Origin: Gammaproteobacteria bacterium
GTDB taxonomy: Bacteria > Pseudomonadota > Gammaproteobacteria > JALTLT01
NCBI GenBank assembly: GCA_027001815.1
Contig: JALTLT010000338.1
Coordinates: 1 to 11,764, forward strand
Length of the DNA stretch: 11,764 nt
Direction: 5' to 3'
This document shows, piece after piece, positions 1 through 7,407 of the stretch; the stretch's first letter is position 1, and every line of letters begins with the position of its first letter. A program made the translations under genes and the position numbers. The notes beneath the pieces were generated by a model. That model was not told the DNA's origin and did no database searches. It was given only the letters and a program-made list of their open reading frames with translations.

Positions 1-107
1 ATGATGCAGTAGGGGCTTCCCTCGCCCCGCGGGGCGAAGTAGCCGCGCTCTTCCCAGAACCGGTACCAGCGTTGTTCGATCTTGGTCGGGTTGTAGGTCT
101 TTTCCAT
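1..107 (-). CDS. valS: Valyl-tRNA synthetase, N-terminal fragment (runs off the window)
   Basis: Valyl-tRNA synthetase charges tRNA-Val with valine in the cytoplasm. Only the first 35 codons lie in the window. The peptide begins MEKTYNPTKIEQRWYRFWEE and continues with RGYFAP; this matches the well-known start of bacterial ValS (MEKTYNP..IEQ..Y..WE..GYF). The window ends before the HIGH ATP-binding motif, so catalytic residues cannot be checked. The start ATG shares its A with the TAA stop of the upstream 121-aa gene (TAATG, 1-bp overlap), which suggests translational coupling. No good Shine-Dalgarno sequence precedes it. It is the last visible gene of the pepA-holC-orf-valS run, an order shared with Pseudomonas. 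Identification rests on the N-terminus plus gene order. Confidence 0.93.
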   Translation of the reverse strand, partial: MEKTYNPTKIEQRWYRFWEERGYFAPRGEGSPYCI

Positions 108-472
108 TACTTGTCGTCTTTTTGTGGCGTCAGAATGGCGCCGAGCTGCTGTTGAAGGGCCTCACGGATGAGCCGTTCCATCCGTTCGCGCTGATTCTCG
201 AAGTAGTGACTGACGGTGATCTCCAGCTCCTGGGAGAGGTCGCTGGTAAGCGTCGCCTGCAGACGCAGCCGGATCTGCTCCACCAGTCGCTCGAGCTGTT
301 CCGCGTCCAGCAGGTGCTCCTCCGCTGGCGGAGTGGAGTCGGGCGTGACGGGGGGCATGGTGCCGGGGAGCACCACCTCTTCGAGAACGGGAATCGCCTC
401 GAGGTCGTCGTCCGGCTGGTCGGCGGAGCTGTTGCTGCCGTCGGAGCTGTTGTCGTCCGGAGTGTCGTTCAT
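107..472 (-). CDS. Small acidic hypothetical protein between holC and valS (121 aa)
   Basis: Function unknown. The start is the ATG at 472, four bases after the holC stop. Longer in-frame versions upstream would run through holC and are not credible. Residues 1-50 are acidic, rich in Asp, Ser and Pro (MNDTPDDNSSDGSNSSADQP at the start) and probably disordered. Residues 51-115 look helical and amphipathic, with segments such as EQLERLVEQIRLRLQATL and HYFENQRERMERLIREALQQ. There is no signal peptide, membrane segment or cysteine. It ends in a charged KDDK tail, and its TAA overlaps the valS ATG. An uncharacterised gene occupies the same slot in Pseudomonas. Its position suggests a small cytoplasmic partner of the chi subunit or of ValS, but nothing in the sequence proves either. 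The gene is well supported by packing and codon use. Confidence 0.8.
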   Translation of the reverse strand: MNDTPDDNSSDGSNSSADQPDDDLEAIPVLEEVVLPGTMPPVTPDSTPPAEEHLLDAEQLERLVEQIRLRLQATLTSDLSQELEITVSHYFENQRERMERLIREALQQQLGAILTPQKDDK

Positions 473-476
473 GATA

Positions 477-902
477 TCACCGCTCGTGCGTCTCGAGGGG
501 ATACCCGCGCTCGCGGTAGAAGCGGTACCGCTGGCGGGCGCACTGCCGCGCCTCCTCTTCCGGGCCGGCGAGTTCGATGATCCGTTCGAAGCGCCCGAAT
601 GCGGGCGGGACCTCGTCGGCCAGGTTGACCAGTACCTGGCATGCCTCCTCGGGCTGGATGTCGTGGCCGATGGTGACCGGCGGAAGAGGTGTCTCCTCAC
701 CGGGATAGAGTGCATGGGGGATGAAGCTGCCGGCACGGAAGGTCCACAGCAGCCGGTCCAGCTCCCGGGCGTGCTCCGGTGAGCGGGAGTGGAGGTGGAC
801 CCGGAAACCCCGTTTCCAGGCCTTCTCCACCACCTTGCAGGCGTAGAGGTCCCGCCTCTCCCGCCATGTCTCGCCGAGAATATGGAAATCGACCCGGGTC
901 AT
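477..902 (-). CDS. holC: DNA polymerase III chi subunit
   Basis: Chi is an accessory subunit of the DNA polymerase III holoenzyme. With psi it links the clamp loader to single-strand-binding protein on the lagging strand. The 141-residue product matches the usual length of about 140-150. It starts MTRVDFHIL and contains the family landmarks: ACKVVEKAWKRGFRVHLHS near residues 21-39, then the LDRLLWTF..GSFIPHAL stretch near residues 48-66. The latter corresponds to the conserved LD..LW....SFvPH segment of chi proteins. The C-terminal RQRYRFYRERGY is also typical. The start ATG lies four bases after the pepA stop, and the stop lies four bases before the next gene, so the gene is read from the pepA operon. 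No strong ribosome-binding site is visible, which fits translational coupling. Confidence 0.95.
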   Translation of the reverse strand: MTRVDFHILGETWRERRDLYACKVVEKAWKRGFRVHLHSRSPEHARELDRLLWTFRAGSFIPHALYPGEETPLPPVTIGHDIQPEEACQVLVNLADEVPPAFGRFERIIELAGPEEEARQCARQRYRFYRERGYPLETHER

Positions 903-906
903 GGGT

Positions 907-2403
907 TCAGCGGTTCTCCGCACGGTTAAGCAGGAACTGGACCAGCAGGGGGACGGGGCGTCCGGTACCGCCCTTCTCCTTGCCGCCGAGCCAGGCCGTG
1001 CCGGCGATGTCCAGATGGGCCCAGTGGTACTTCTTGGTGAAACGGGAGAGGAAACAGGCAGCGGTGATGGCCCCCCCTTCGCGACCGCCCACGTTGGCCA
1101 TGTCGGCAAAATTGCTGTCGAGCTGCTCCTGGTACTCTTCCCAGAGGGGCATCTCCCAGGCGCGGTCTCCGGATTCCTTGCCGGCATTGAGCAGTTCGTG
1201 CGCCAGGGGACTGTGATTGCTGAACAGGCCGTGGGCGTGCTTGCCCAGGGCGATGACGCAGGCACCGGTGAGGGTGGCGAGATCCACCACCGTGGCGGGT
1301 TCGAAGCGCTCCACGTAGGTGAGGGCGTCGCACAGGATCAGGCGTCCCTCGGCATCCGTGTTGAGGATCTCGATGGTCTGGCCGGACATGCTGGTGACGA
1401 TGTCGCCCGGCTTGTTGGCAGCGCCGTCGGGCAGGTTCTCGGAGCTGGGGATCACACCGACGACGTTGAGGGGCAGGTTCAGACGGGCGCAGGCGAGCAG
1501 CGTGCCGAGTACCCCGGCCGCTCCCCCCATGTCGTATTTCATCTCGTCCATCGCCTGGGCCGGTTTCAGGGAGATGCCGCCGGCATCGAAGGTGAGCCCC
1601 TTGCCCACCAGCACCACCGGCTTCTCCTCCTCGCCTGCCCCGCGGTGGCGCAGCACGATCAGCTTGGCGGGCTGGCGGCTGCCCCGGCTCACCGAGAGGA
1701 GGGCACCCATCCCCAGTTCCTCCATCTCCTTCTCTTCCAGCACCTCGGTGGAGAGGGAGTCGAAGCTCTTCGCCAGGCGTCGCGCTTCGTCGGCCAGGTA
1801 GGAGGGGGTGCAGATGTTTCCGGGCAGATTCCCCAGATCACGGGCGAGCGCCATCCCCTCCGCCGTCGCCTGGCCTACCCGAATGGCCTGTTCGGCGGGG
1901 CCCAGGTCGCGGCGGCTCGGTACCGCCAGTGTCACCTTGCGCAAGGGACGTCGTACGCTTGAGGGTTTGCTCTTGAGGCGGTCGAAGCGGTAGAGGGCCC
2001 CCTCGATGAACTGTACCGCCTGGTTCACCCGATGGGGGATGTCGTACCCCTTGAGAGGGAGTTCGGCGAGGTAGAAGACCGCCTCCATGGCGCCGCCCTC
2101 GTTGAGCTCCCGGGCGGCCGCGGCCACCACCTTGCGGTAGGTGGCGAGGTCGAATTCCCGCTCCTTGCCGCAGCCCACCAGCAGGACCCGGTCACAGAGG
2201 GTGTTGGGTACCCCGTAGAGCAGGAGCGACTGACCCACCTTGCCCTCCATGTCACCCCGCCGGAGCAGCCCGGAGATGTAGCCGCCGGAGGCCTTGTCGA
2301 GCTGTTCGGCGGCCGCGGAGAGGCGGCGTGGCTCGAAGACGGCCGCGACCACGCAGGCGGTGCGCTGCTTTTCCGGATTACCGCTTTTTACAGTAAACTC
2401 CAT
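907..2403 (-). CDS. pepA: Leucyl aminopeptidase (cytosol aminopeptidase, M17 family)
   Basis: This is a two-metal (Zn or Mn) exopeptidase that removes N-terminal residues such as leucine from peptides in the cytoplasm. In E. coli the same protein also binds DNA in Xer recombination and carAB control. The product is 498 aa, against about 503 in E. coli. The M17 signature NTDAEGRL is at residues 348-355. Expected metal ligands are present as K268, D273, D291, D350 and E352, with catalytic K280 and R354, at a constant offset of two from E. coli numbering. The SNFADMANVGGREGG segment near 430-444 is also typical. The N-terminal domain (1-160) is complete. The ATG start has AGGAG seven bases upstream. 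It heads the pepA-holC-orf-valS unit and is divergent from lptF. Confidence 0.98.
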   Translation of the reverse strand: MEFTVKSGNPEKQRTACVVAAVFEPRRLSAAAEQLDKASGGYISGLLRRGDMEGKVGQSLLLYGVPNTLCDRVLLVGCGKEREFDLATYRKVVAAAARELNEGGAMEAVFYLAELPLKGYDIPHRVNQAVQFIEGALYRFDRLKSKPSSVRRPLRKVTLAVPSRRDLGPAEQAIRVGQATAEGMALARDLGNLPGNICTPSYLADEARRLAKSFDSLSTEVLEEKEMEELGMGALLSVSRGSRQPAKLIVLRHRGAGEEEKPVVLVGKGLTFDAGGISLKPAQAMDEMKYDMGGAAGVLGTLLACARLNLPLNVVGVIPSSENLPDGAANKPGDIVTSMSGQTIEILNTDAEGRLILCDALTYVERFEPATVVDLATLTGACVIALGKHAHGLFSNHSPLAHELLNAGKESGDRAWEMPLWEEYQEQLDSNFADMANVGGREGGAITAACFLSRFTKKYHWAHLDIAGTAWLGGKEKGGTGRPVPLLVQFLLNRAENR

Positions 2404-2764
2404 GGGTCATCTCCTGTTCTCGTTCCGATCGCAGGCGCGGCGCGCCGGGGCAGGTGGAGGGAGGGGCGGGTTCGTTTTGCAGCCCTTTTCGTCCATGGCC
2501 ATCGATTTTTGTGCATAACACCAACTGTCCCGCCCATGCGATGCCGGTCAACGTTTTGTGATACAAGGCATTTTTTGTGAACAGCCGAAATCCCGCTGAA
2601 GCCCGTGAAGAGGGCCTGACAGGGGCCGCCCAGGGCCTTGAAGCCTTCAGTTTACTACAGGAAATGGGATTTTCCATGCAGATTCTCCGAGGCGCCCGAA
2701 GATTACAAGATGATTGCCCGGAGGCCGTCGGTGGGGCGGACGGGAGAGGACGGGGAGAACGGCG
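2404..2764. promoter_or_regulatory. Divergent pepA / lptFG intergenic region
   Basis: These 361 bp separate the pepA start from the lptF start and must contain promoters for both units. The middle (about 2500-2580) is clearly richer in A/T than the flanking genes. The sequence TTTTGTG occurs three times on the plus strand, at 2507-2513, 2554-2560 and 2573-2579. The last two extend to TTTTGTGA and start 19 bp apart. Between them, 2556-2566 reads TTGTGATACAA, a small inverted repeat. I could not place a convincing -35/-10 pair on either strand. A 63-codon open frame (GTG at 2577, TGA at 2766-2768) crosses the right half and overlaps the lptF start by four bases. It has no ribosome-binding site, and I do not call it a gene. 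Confidence 0.6.
2752..2757 (+). promoter_or_regulatory. Ribosome-binding site fixing the lptF GTG start
   Basis: GGGGAG lies seven bases before the GTG at 2765. It supports that codon over the upstream in-frame ATG at 2714, which would add 17 residues rich in Arg and Gly that are unlike any LptF N-terminus. Confidence 0.65.
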
Positions 2765-3850
2765 GTGATCCTGGATCGCTCTCTCGTCCGTCAGGTGCTC
2801 GCCACCACCGGCGCGGTTGCCCTGGTGCTGCTCCTCATCTTCCTGACCAACCGTCTGGTCCGCTATCTGGCCGAGGCGGCGGTCGGTGACCTCTCCCGGG
2901 AGGTGGTCTTCCAGCTCATCGCCCTCAAGTCGGCCAGCTATCTGATCGTGCTGATGCCTCTGGCCTTCTATCTGGCCCTGCTGCTGGTGCTCGGCCGCAT
3001 GTACCGGGACGGGGAGATGTATGCCCTGTGGGCGTGTGGCGTCGGTCCCGGTCGTCTCTACCGCCCCCTCTATATGGTGGGCCTGCCGCTCACCCTGGTG
3101 ATGCTGGCGGGATCCCTCTGGGGGTTGCCGCTCCTCTCCGCCGCCGAGCTGACGCTGCTGGAGAAGGCGGCGCGCAATGTGGAGGTGAGCGGGATCAGTG
3201 CCGGTCGTTTCCGCGAGGGGGAAGGGGGCAGGCGGGTCTTCTACACCGAACGGATGGACGACGACGGCCTTGGCATGGAGAACGTCTTCGTCTACGCGGA
3301 GGGCGAGGAGAGGGAAGTGGTGCTCTCCGCCCGAAGGGGGCACATCGAGGCGATCCCCGGCTCCGACGGCGACCGCTATCTGGTGCTCGAGGAGGGGTGG
3401 CGCCACGAGGGGAGGGCGGGCGAGGCCGATTACCGCCTCATCCGCTTTCGTGAACACCGGCTGCTGGTACAGCAGGCGGAGGGGGGGCGGCCACGGATCA
3501 AGCGTAACGCGATTCCCACCGCCGAGCTGTGGGGGATGGACGGGCTCCGCAACATGGCCGAGCTGCAGTGGCGTCTCACCTCCCCCCTCGTTCCGCTCGC
3601 TCTCGCCTTCGTTGCGGTTCCCATGTCGCGGACCCGGCCACGCCAGGGAGCGTACGGCCGTGTCGTGCTGGGTGTGGTCTTCTACTTCGTCTATACCAAT
3701 CTGATGGTGGTGGCGAGGGCCTGGCTGGAGAAGGGGGAGATCCCTCCGTGGCTGGGGCTGTGGTGGGTCCACCTGTTGCCGTTGGCGATAGGGGGGCTGA
3801 TGATCTTCCGGGCACAGGGGTGGCGCCGGGTGAGGGGAAGGAGCGCTTGA
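2765..3850 (+). CDS. lptF: LPS export ABC transporter permease LptF
   Basis: LptF is one of two inner-membrane subunits of the LptB2FG transporter, which pulls lipopolysaccharide from the inner membrane onto the LptC-A-D bridge. The 361-residue product starts at GTG (VILDRSLVRQ), close to the E. coli length of 366. Predicted layout: membrane helices near 11-28, 58-78 and 101-121; a periplasmic beta-jellyroll about 125-265, with the RRVFYTERMD and FRFREHR-like strands usual in the family; and helices near 272-287, 300-318 and 328-347. The segment ELQWRLTSPLVPLALAFVAV followed by P.S...PRQG is the characteristic LptF signature. The gene overlaps lptG by four bases and is divergent from pepA, as in many gammaproteobacteria. 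The preserved periplasmic domain argues for a normal, functional subunit. Confidence 0.96.
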   Translation: MILDRSLVRQVLATTGAVALVLLLIFLTNRLVRYLAEAAVGDLSREVVFQLIALKSASYLIVLMPLAFYLALLLVLGRMYRDGEMYALWACGVGPGRLYRPLYMVGLPLTLVMLAGSLWGLPLLSAAELTLLEKAARNVEVSGISAGRFREGEGGRRVFYTERMDDDGLGMENVFVYAEGEEREVVLSARRGHIEAIPGSDGDRYLVLEEGWRHEGRAGEADYRLIRFREHRLLVQQAEGGRPRIKRNAIPTAELWGMDGLRNMAELQWRLTSPLVPLALAFVAVPMSRTRPRQGAYGRVVLGVVFYFVYTNLMVVARAWLEKGEIPPWLGLWWVHLLPLAIGGLMIFRAQGWRRVRGRSA

Positions 3851-4902
3851 AGATTCTCGATCGCTATCTCGCCGGTGTGGTGACGAAGTTTTCCCTGGGG
3901 GCCTTCTTCATCCTGCTGGCGATGGTGGGTCTGTTCGACTTCCTGGGCAGGCTCGACGACCTGAAGGGTGATTTCGGAGCCCCCGAGGCGTTTGCCTATA
4001 CCCTGCTGACGTTGCCCCGCTGGGGCTATGATCTGGTGCCGACCGCGGTGCTGATCGGTGGTCTGCTGGGGCTGGGCAATCTCGCCGCGGGCAGTGAACT
4101 GGTGGTGCTGAGGGGCGCCGGTCTCTCCATCGCCCGTATCGCCCGCCCGGTGATGGTGGGGGGAATGGCGATGATGCTGCTCGGCGTGGTGCTGGGAGAG
4201 TGGGTCGCGCCGCCCAGCGAGGCGTGGGCGCAGCAGCTCCGGGCCGAGTGGCGAGGAGGCTACATCGGCCTCCGTGGGAAGAGCGGTTTCTGGGCGAGGG
4301 ACGGAGAGAGCTTCATCCATATCCGGCGTATCTTGCCCGAAGGGAGGCTGGAGGGGATCGCCGTCTATCGATTTCGGGAGCATCGCCTGGAGATGAGCCT
4401 GCGGGCGAAGAGGGGCGACCGGCGCGGCGGGGGGTGGGTGTTGCACGATGTGAGGGTGAGCCGTATCTCGCCGCAGGGGGTGGAGACGGAGCGATGGCCG
4501 GAGATGGTATGGGAGACGACACTGCAGCCGGCTCTCATCGATGTCCTCGCCATCCGGCCCGAACAGATGGGTTTCCCCGACCTGCTGGAGTATGTGGGTT
4601 ATCTGCGCAGCAACGGTCTCGAGTATCAGCACTACGAACTCGCCCTGTGGCGCAAGATCGTCAAACCGCTCTCCTCACTGGTGATGTTGCTCATCGCCCT
4701 GCCGTTCGTCTTCGGGCCGCTCCGCTCGGCCAACAGCGGTCTGCTGTTGTTGGCCGGTGTATTGATCGGCCTCGGCTTCTATATCCTCGACCAGATCATG
4801 AACAATGCCGGGCTCGTCTATGGCTTGCCACCCGCGCTGAGCGCGTTGGCGCCCACCCTGCTGTTCGCCGCAGGCGCGCTCTTCTTTCTCAGACGCGCCT
4901 GA
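3847..4902 (+). CDS. lptG: LPS export ABC transporter permease LptG
   Basis: LptG is the second membrane subunit of LptB2FG. The product is 351 aa (E. coli 360). I chose the TTG at 3847, inside the TTGA overlap with the lptF stop, because it gives the standard start LKILDRYLAGVVTKF and is preceded by GGGGAAGGAG. The longer in-frame ATG at 3529 would read deep into lptF. Family landmarks are NLAAGSELVVLRGAGLSIAR (78-97), the periplasmic GFWARDGESFIHI (147-159), and ELALWRKIVKPLSSLVMLLI (264-283) followed by ALPFVFGPLRS. The end contains the FYILDQIMNNAGLVYGLPP segment (311-329). Helices lie at both ends, with a periplasmic jellyroll about 125-255 between. The overlap suggests coupled synthesis of the two subunits in equal amounts. 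Confidence 0.96.
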   Translation: MKILDRYLAGVVTKFSLGAFFILLAMVGLFDFLGRLDDLKGDFGAPEAFAYTLLTLPRWGYDLVPTAVLIGGLLGLGNLAAGSELVVLRGAGLSIARIARPVMVGGMAMMLLGVVLGEWVAPPSEAWAQQLRAEWRGGYIGLRGKSGFWARDGESFIHIRRILPEGRLEGIAVYRFREHRLEMSLRAKRGDRRGGGWVLHDVRVSRISPQGVETERWPEMVWETTLQPALIDVLAIRPEQMGFPDLLEYVGYLRSNGLEYQHYELALWRKIVKPLSSLVMLLIALPFVFGPLRSANSGLLLLAGVLIGLGFYILDQIMNNAGLVYGLPPALSALAPTLLFAAGALFFLRRA

Positions 4903-4938
4903 GAAGGAGAGAAGCGGGCAACGGCTCCAGCCGCCGCC

Positions 4939-5385
4939 TCAGCGTTCCGGCAGGCCTTTCGGCAGCACCACGCAGCGGCTCCCGGCGATGCGGTCGTAGA
5001 GCCCCTGCCGGTCGCGATCCACGAGGCACCAGAGCATGCCGATGCCGGGGGTGGCCAGGGCGGCGAGGAAACGGAGGCTGGCACGGTTCCATCCGAGGGG
5101 GGAGCCGTCCCGCTTCGTCACCCGCAGGCGCCAGCTCTTCATGCCCAGTGTCTGACCTCCGTGGCTCCAGAAGCCGACGAAGAAGGCCCAGGTGACCAGG
5201 AGCAGGTAGAGGCGGAAGAGGGGACTGGTGGGATCCACGGGGCCGCCGTGGACGAGCATCGCTCCGGCGGTGGCGACGAACAGCAGGGCCGCAACGAGCA
5301 GGAGGTCGTAGTTGAGGGCGAGGAAGCGGCGCCAGAAGGAGGCTCCGGGGAGATGGGGGAGGGTGGAATCGGGGGCGGAGTTCAT
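4939..5385 (-). CDS. RDD-family membrane protein
   Basis: This 148-residue membrane protein is of the RDD family (named for conserved Arg and two Asp). Most members have no firm biochemical role; some have been linked to ion or proton exchange. The N-terminal motif FWRRFLALNYDLLLV (17-31) holds the Arg and first Asp, and the C-terminal DRDRQGLYDRIAGSRCVV holds the last Asp in the usual DR.RQGL.DR.AGT.VV context. Hydrophobic helices lie at about 26-44, 56-73 and 105-120. The G.TLGMKSWRLRVT stretch between is also typical. It converges on lptG with a 36-bp gap and is often found beside lptFG in gammaproteobacteria, so a neighbourly envelope role is possible but unproven. No clear ribosome-binding site precedes the ATG. 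Confidence 0.9.
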   Translation of the reverse strand: MNSAPDSTLPHLPGASFWRRFLALNYDLLLVAALLFVATAGAMLVHGGPVDPTSPLFRLYLLLVTWAFFVGFWSHGGQTLGMKSWRLRVTKRDGSPLGWNRASLRFLAALATPGIGMLWCLVDRDRQGLYDRIAGSRCVVLPKGLPER

Positions 5386-5435
5386 TTCGCGTCGGTGAAC
5401 GGGTGGGTTGCAGGGCAGCTATGGTAGCAGAAGCC

Positions 5436-5452
5436 GGCTGCCGGTCGCAGCC
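5436..5452. repeat. Perfect 6-bp inverted repeat between the RDD and asparagine-synthetase-like genes
   Basis: GGCTGC and GCAGCC flank a 5-base centre in the divergent region 5386-5568. It could be a small operator or an RNA hairpin in the leader of either gene. Such hairpins arise by chance in GC-rich DNA, so this is only weak support for a regulatory site. The rest of the 183-bp region shows no convincing promoter. Confidence 0.25.
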
Positions 5453-5552
5453 CGGGTCGTTCCGTTCCGGTTCCATGGCGGTGTGAAATGGAAGACAATT
5501 GGGCGCCGGCCCGGTGCCCGCCGACGGGGCAAGAGGCTTTTCGTGGCTCGAT

Positions 5553-5562
5553 GGAGGAGAGG
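5553..5562 (+). promoter_or_regulatory. Strong ribosome-binding site fixing the GTG start at 5569
   Basis: GGAGGAGAGG sits six bases before GTG at 5569. In-frame ATG codons at 5488 and 5551 have no comparable site; the ATG at 5551 even overlaps this one. The chosen start also places the protein N-terminus where asparagine synthetases begin. Confidence 0.7.
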
Positions 5563-5568
5563 AATCAA

Positions 5569-7407
5569 GTGACCGTTCGACTGACGGGACTCTTCCCCCT
5601 TGGGGGGGAGAGCGATGCAAGGCCCTTGCCGGACTCGCCGCCGGAGATCTCCCTGCGGCGGTTGTCGTCGGGTCGGGGGGCTGTCTCCGGAGGCCTGCCG
5701 GATGACCTCTTCCACGAGGATCCGGAGCGCGGCGTGGTGGTGGCGATGGCCGGCCGTCCGGCGGTGGCGTCGGACAGCCTCGCCCGTGTGGCGGCCGAGC
5801 GGGGTCTGGCGGCGGCGATCGCCGAGGGGGTGGCGAGAGAGGGGAGCCGGGTGTTCGCCGGGCTGGATGGCGGATTCGCCTGTCTGGTGGTCGACGCCCG
5901 CCGGGGGCGGGTGATGGTGGTCCTCGACCGCATGGGGATCCGTCAGCTCGCCTATGGGGTCGGGGAGGGGTTCCTGGCGATCGGCGAGGCGCCGGGAGAC
6001 GTGGCCCGCCTGCTCGGGTGCCATGGTCGGCTGGATGAGCAATCCATCTACGGTTACCTCTATCACCACATGGTTCCCGGCCCCCGAAGTATCCATCGGG
6101 GGGTCTCCAAGCTGCCTCCCGCCACGGTGATGGAGTGGGACCTGGCCAGCGGCAGGCGGCAGGTGTCGCACTACTGGCAGCCCTCCTTCTCGAGGGCGGA
6201 GGTGGGCGAGTCCGTTCTCCAGGAACGGTTGCGTAACGAACTGGCCGCGTCGGTGGAGGCGCAGATCGGGGAAGGCGGGAGGATCGGTGCGTTCCTCAGC
6301 GGGGGGCTCGACAGCTCCACTGTCGCCGGCCTGATGGCGAGGCGTCTGGGAGAGGGGGCGCGGGCCTTTTCCATCGGCTTCGATGCCGAGGGGTTCGACG
6401 AGATCCCCTTCGCGAAGATGGCGGCGGAACGATTCGGCCTCGACCACGTGATCTACTATCTGGAACGACAGGACGTGATCGATGCCATCCCCAGGATCGT
6501 CGAGGCCTATGATGAGCCGTTCGGCAACTCGTCGGCGGTTCCCGTCTACCACTGTGCCCGCGTGGCGAGGGAAAATGGGGTCACCTCTCTTCTCGCCGGC
6601 GATGGAGGGGACGAGCTGTTCGCCGGCAACTCACGTTACCGCACCCAGCTCCTCTTCGACCTCTACGAGCGGCTGCCCTCCCTGCTGCGCAAGGGGGTGA
6701 TCGAACCCCTGTTGCTCGGTCCAGGCCTGGACCGCCGCAACATCCCCCTGATCCGCAAGGTGGCGCGGTATGTGGTCCAGGCCCGGGTTCCGCTGCCCGA
6801 CCGCCTGGAGAGCTACAACACCTTCCACATGACCCCGCCGGAGGAGATACTGCACCCGGAATTCCTTGCGAGGATCGATGTGGAGGGGCCCCTAGAGGGC
6901 AATCGCCAGGTGTGGAACGAGCCGGAGGGAGCGGACACTCTCGATCGCATGCTCTACCTGGACTGGCGGCGCACCCTGGCGGAGAACGACCTTCGCAAGG
7001 TCGATACCATGTGCCGGGTGGCGGGCGTGGAGGTTCGCTATCCCATGCTCGGCAATCGGGTGGTGGAGCTCTCCACCTCCATTCCGTCCTCCCTGAAGCT
7101 GACTCGCGGCGAACTGCGCCGGTTCTACAAGCAGGCATTCCGGGAACTGCTCCCGGAAGGGATCATCAACAAGAAGAAGCACGGTTTCGGGTTGCCGTTC
7201 GGTGTCTGGATGAAGGAGTGGGCCCCGCTTCGCGAACTGGCCTACGACTCCCTCGATACCCTAAAGCGGCGGGAGATCGTCCGCGCGGACTACCTGGACG
7301 AACTGGTGGAGACCCACCGCCACGGCCACGCCTGGTTCTACGGGGAACAGATCTGGGTACTGATGATGCTCGAGCTGTGGCTGGCGCGCCACGCGGACGA
7401 AGCCTGA
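5569..7407 (+). CDS. Asparagine-synthetase-family protein with inactive glutaminase domain
   Basis: This 612-residue protein is built like AsnB: an N-terminal Ntn glutaminase-type domain (about 1-205) and a C-terminal ATP-dependent amide-forming domain (about 215-605). The synthetase half looks intact: the PP-loop SGGLDSS (244-250), SIGFDAEGFDEIPFA, YDEPFGNSSAVPVY (314-327), GDGGDELFAGN (344-354), EVRYPML and KKKHGFGLPFGVW (535-547). The glutaminase half keeps the fold pattern DRMGIRQLAY (120-129) and the P..I..GV.KLPP segment, but lacks the catalytic Cys. The start VTVRLTGLF aligns with the usual MCGIAGLF with Val at the Cys place, and the RGPD and NGEIYN motifs are missing. It therefore probably uses free ammonia or another amine nucleophile, as beta-lactam and carbapenam synthetases do. 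The substrate is unknown. It stands alone, divergent from the RDD gene and convergent with the HPP gene. Confidence 0.88.
   Translation: MTVRLTGLFPLGGESDARPLPDSPPEISLRRLSSGRGAVSGGLPDDLFHEDPERGVVVAMAGRPAVASDSLARVAAERGLAAAIAEGVAREGSRVFAGLDGGFACLVVDARRGRVMVVLDRMGIRQLAYGVGEGFLAIGEAPGDVARLLGCHGRLDEQSIYGYLYHHMVPGPRSIHRGVSKLPPATVMEWDLASGRRQVSHYWQPSFSRAEVGESVLQERLRNELAASVEAQIGEGGRIGAFLSGGLDSSTVAGLMARRLGEGARAFSIGFDAEGFDEIPFAKMAAERFGLDHVIYYLERQDVIDAIPRIVEAYDEPFGNSSAVPVYHCARVARENGVTSLLAGDGGDELFAGNSRYRTQLLFDLYERLPSLLRKGVIEPLLLGPGLDRRNIPLIRKVARYVVQARVPLPDRLESYNTFHMTPPEEILHPEFLARIDVEGPLEGNRQVWNEPEGADTLDRMLYLDWRRTLAENDLRKVDTMCRVAGVEVRYPMLGNRVVELSTSIPSSLKLTRGELRRFYKQAFRELLPEGIINKKKHGFGLPFGVWMKEWAPLRELAYDSLDTLKRREIVRADYLDELVETHRHGHAWFYGEQIWVLMMLELWLARHADEA

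Noticed and set aside
3691..4632. Minus-strand open frame (313 aa) across the lptF/lptG junction
   Set aside because: Its His/Gln/Pro-rich composition is typical of an antisense frame; lptF and lptG on the other strand are unmistakable.
4917..4938. Possible terminator hairpin between the convergent lptG and RDD genes
   Set aside because: The stem is only 4-5 bp with mismatches further out, and no T-run follows on either strand.
5488..5568. Longer N-terminus (27 extra residues) for the asparagine-synthetase-like protein
   Set aside because: The ATG codons at 5488 and 5551 lack ribosome-binding sites, while a strong one precedes GTG 5569. The extra residues match nothing in the family.
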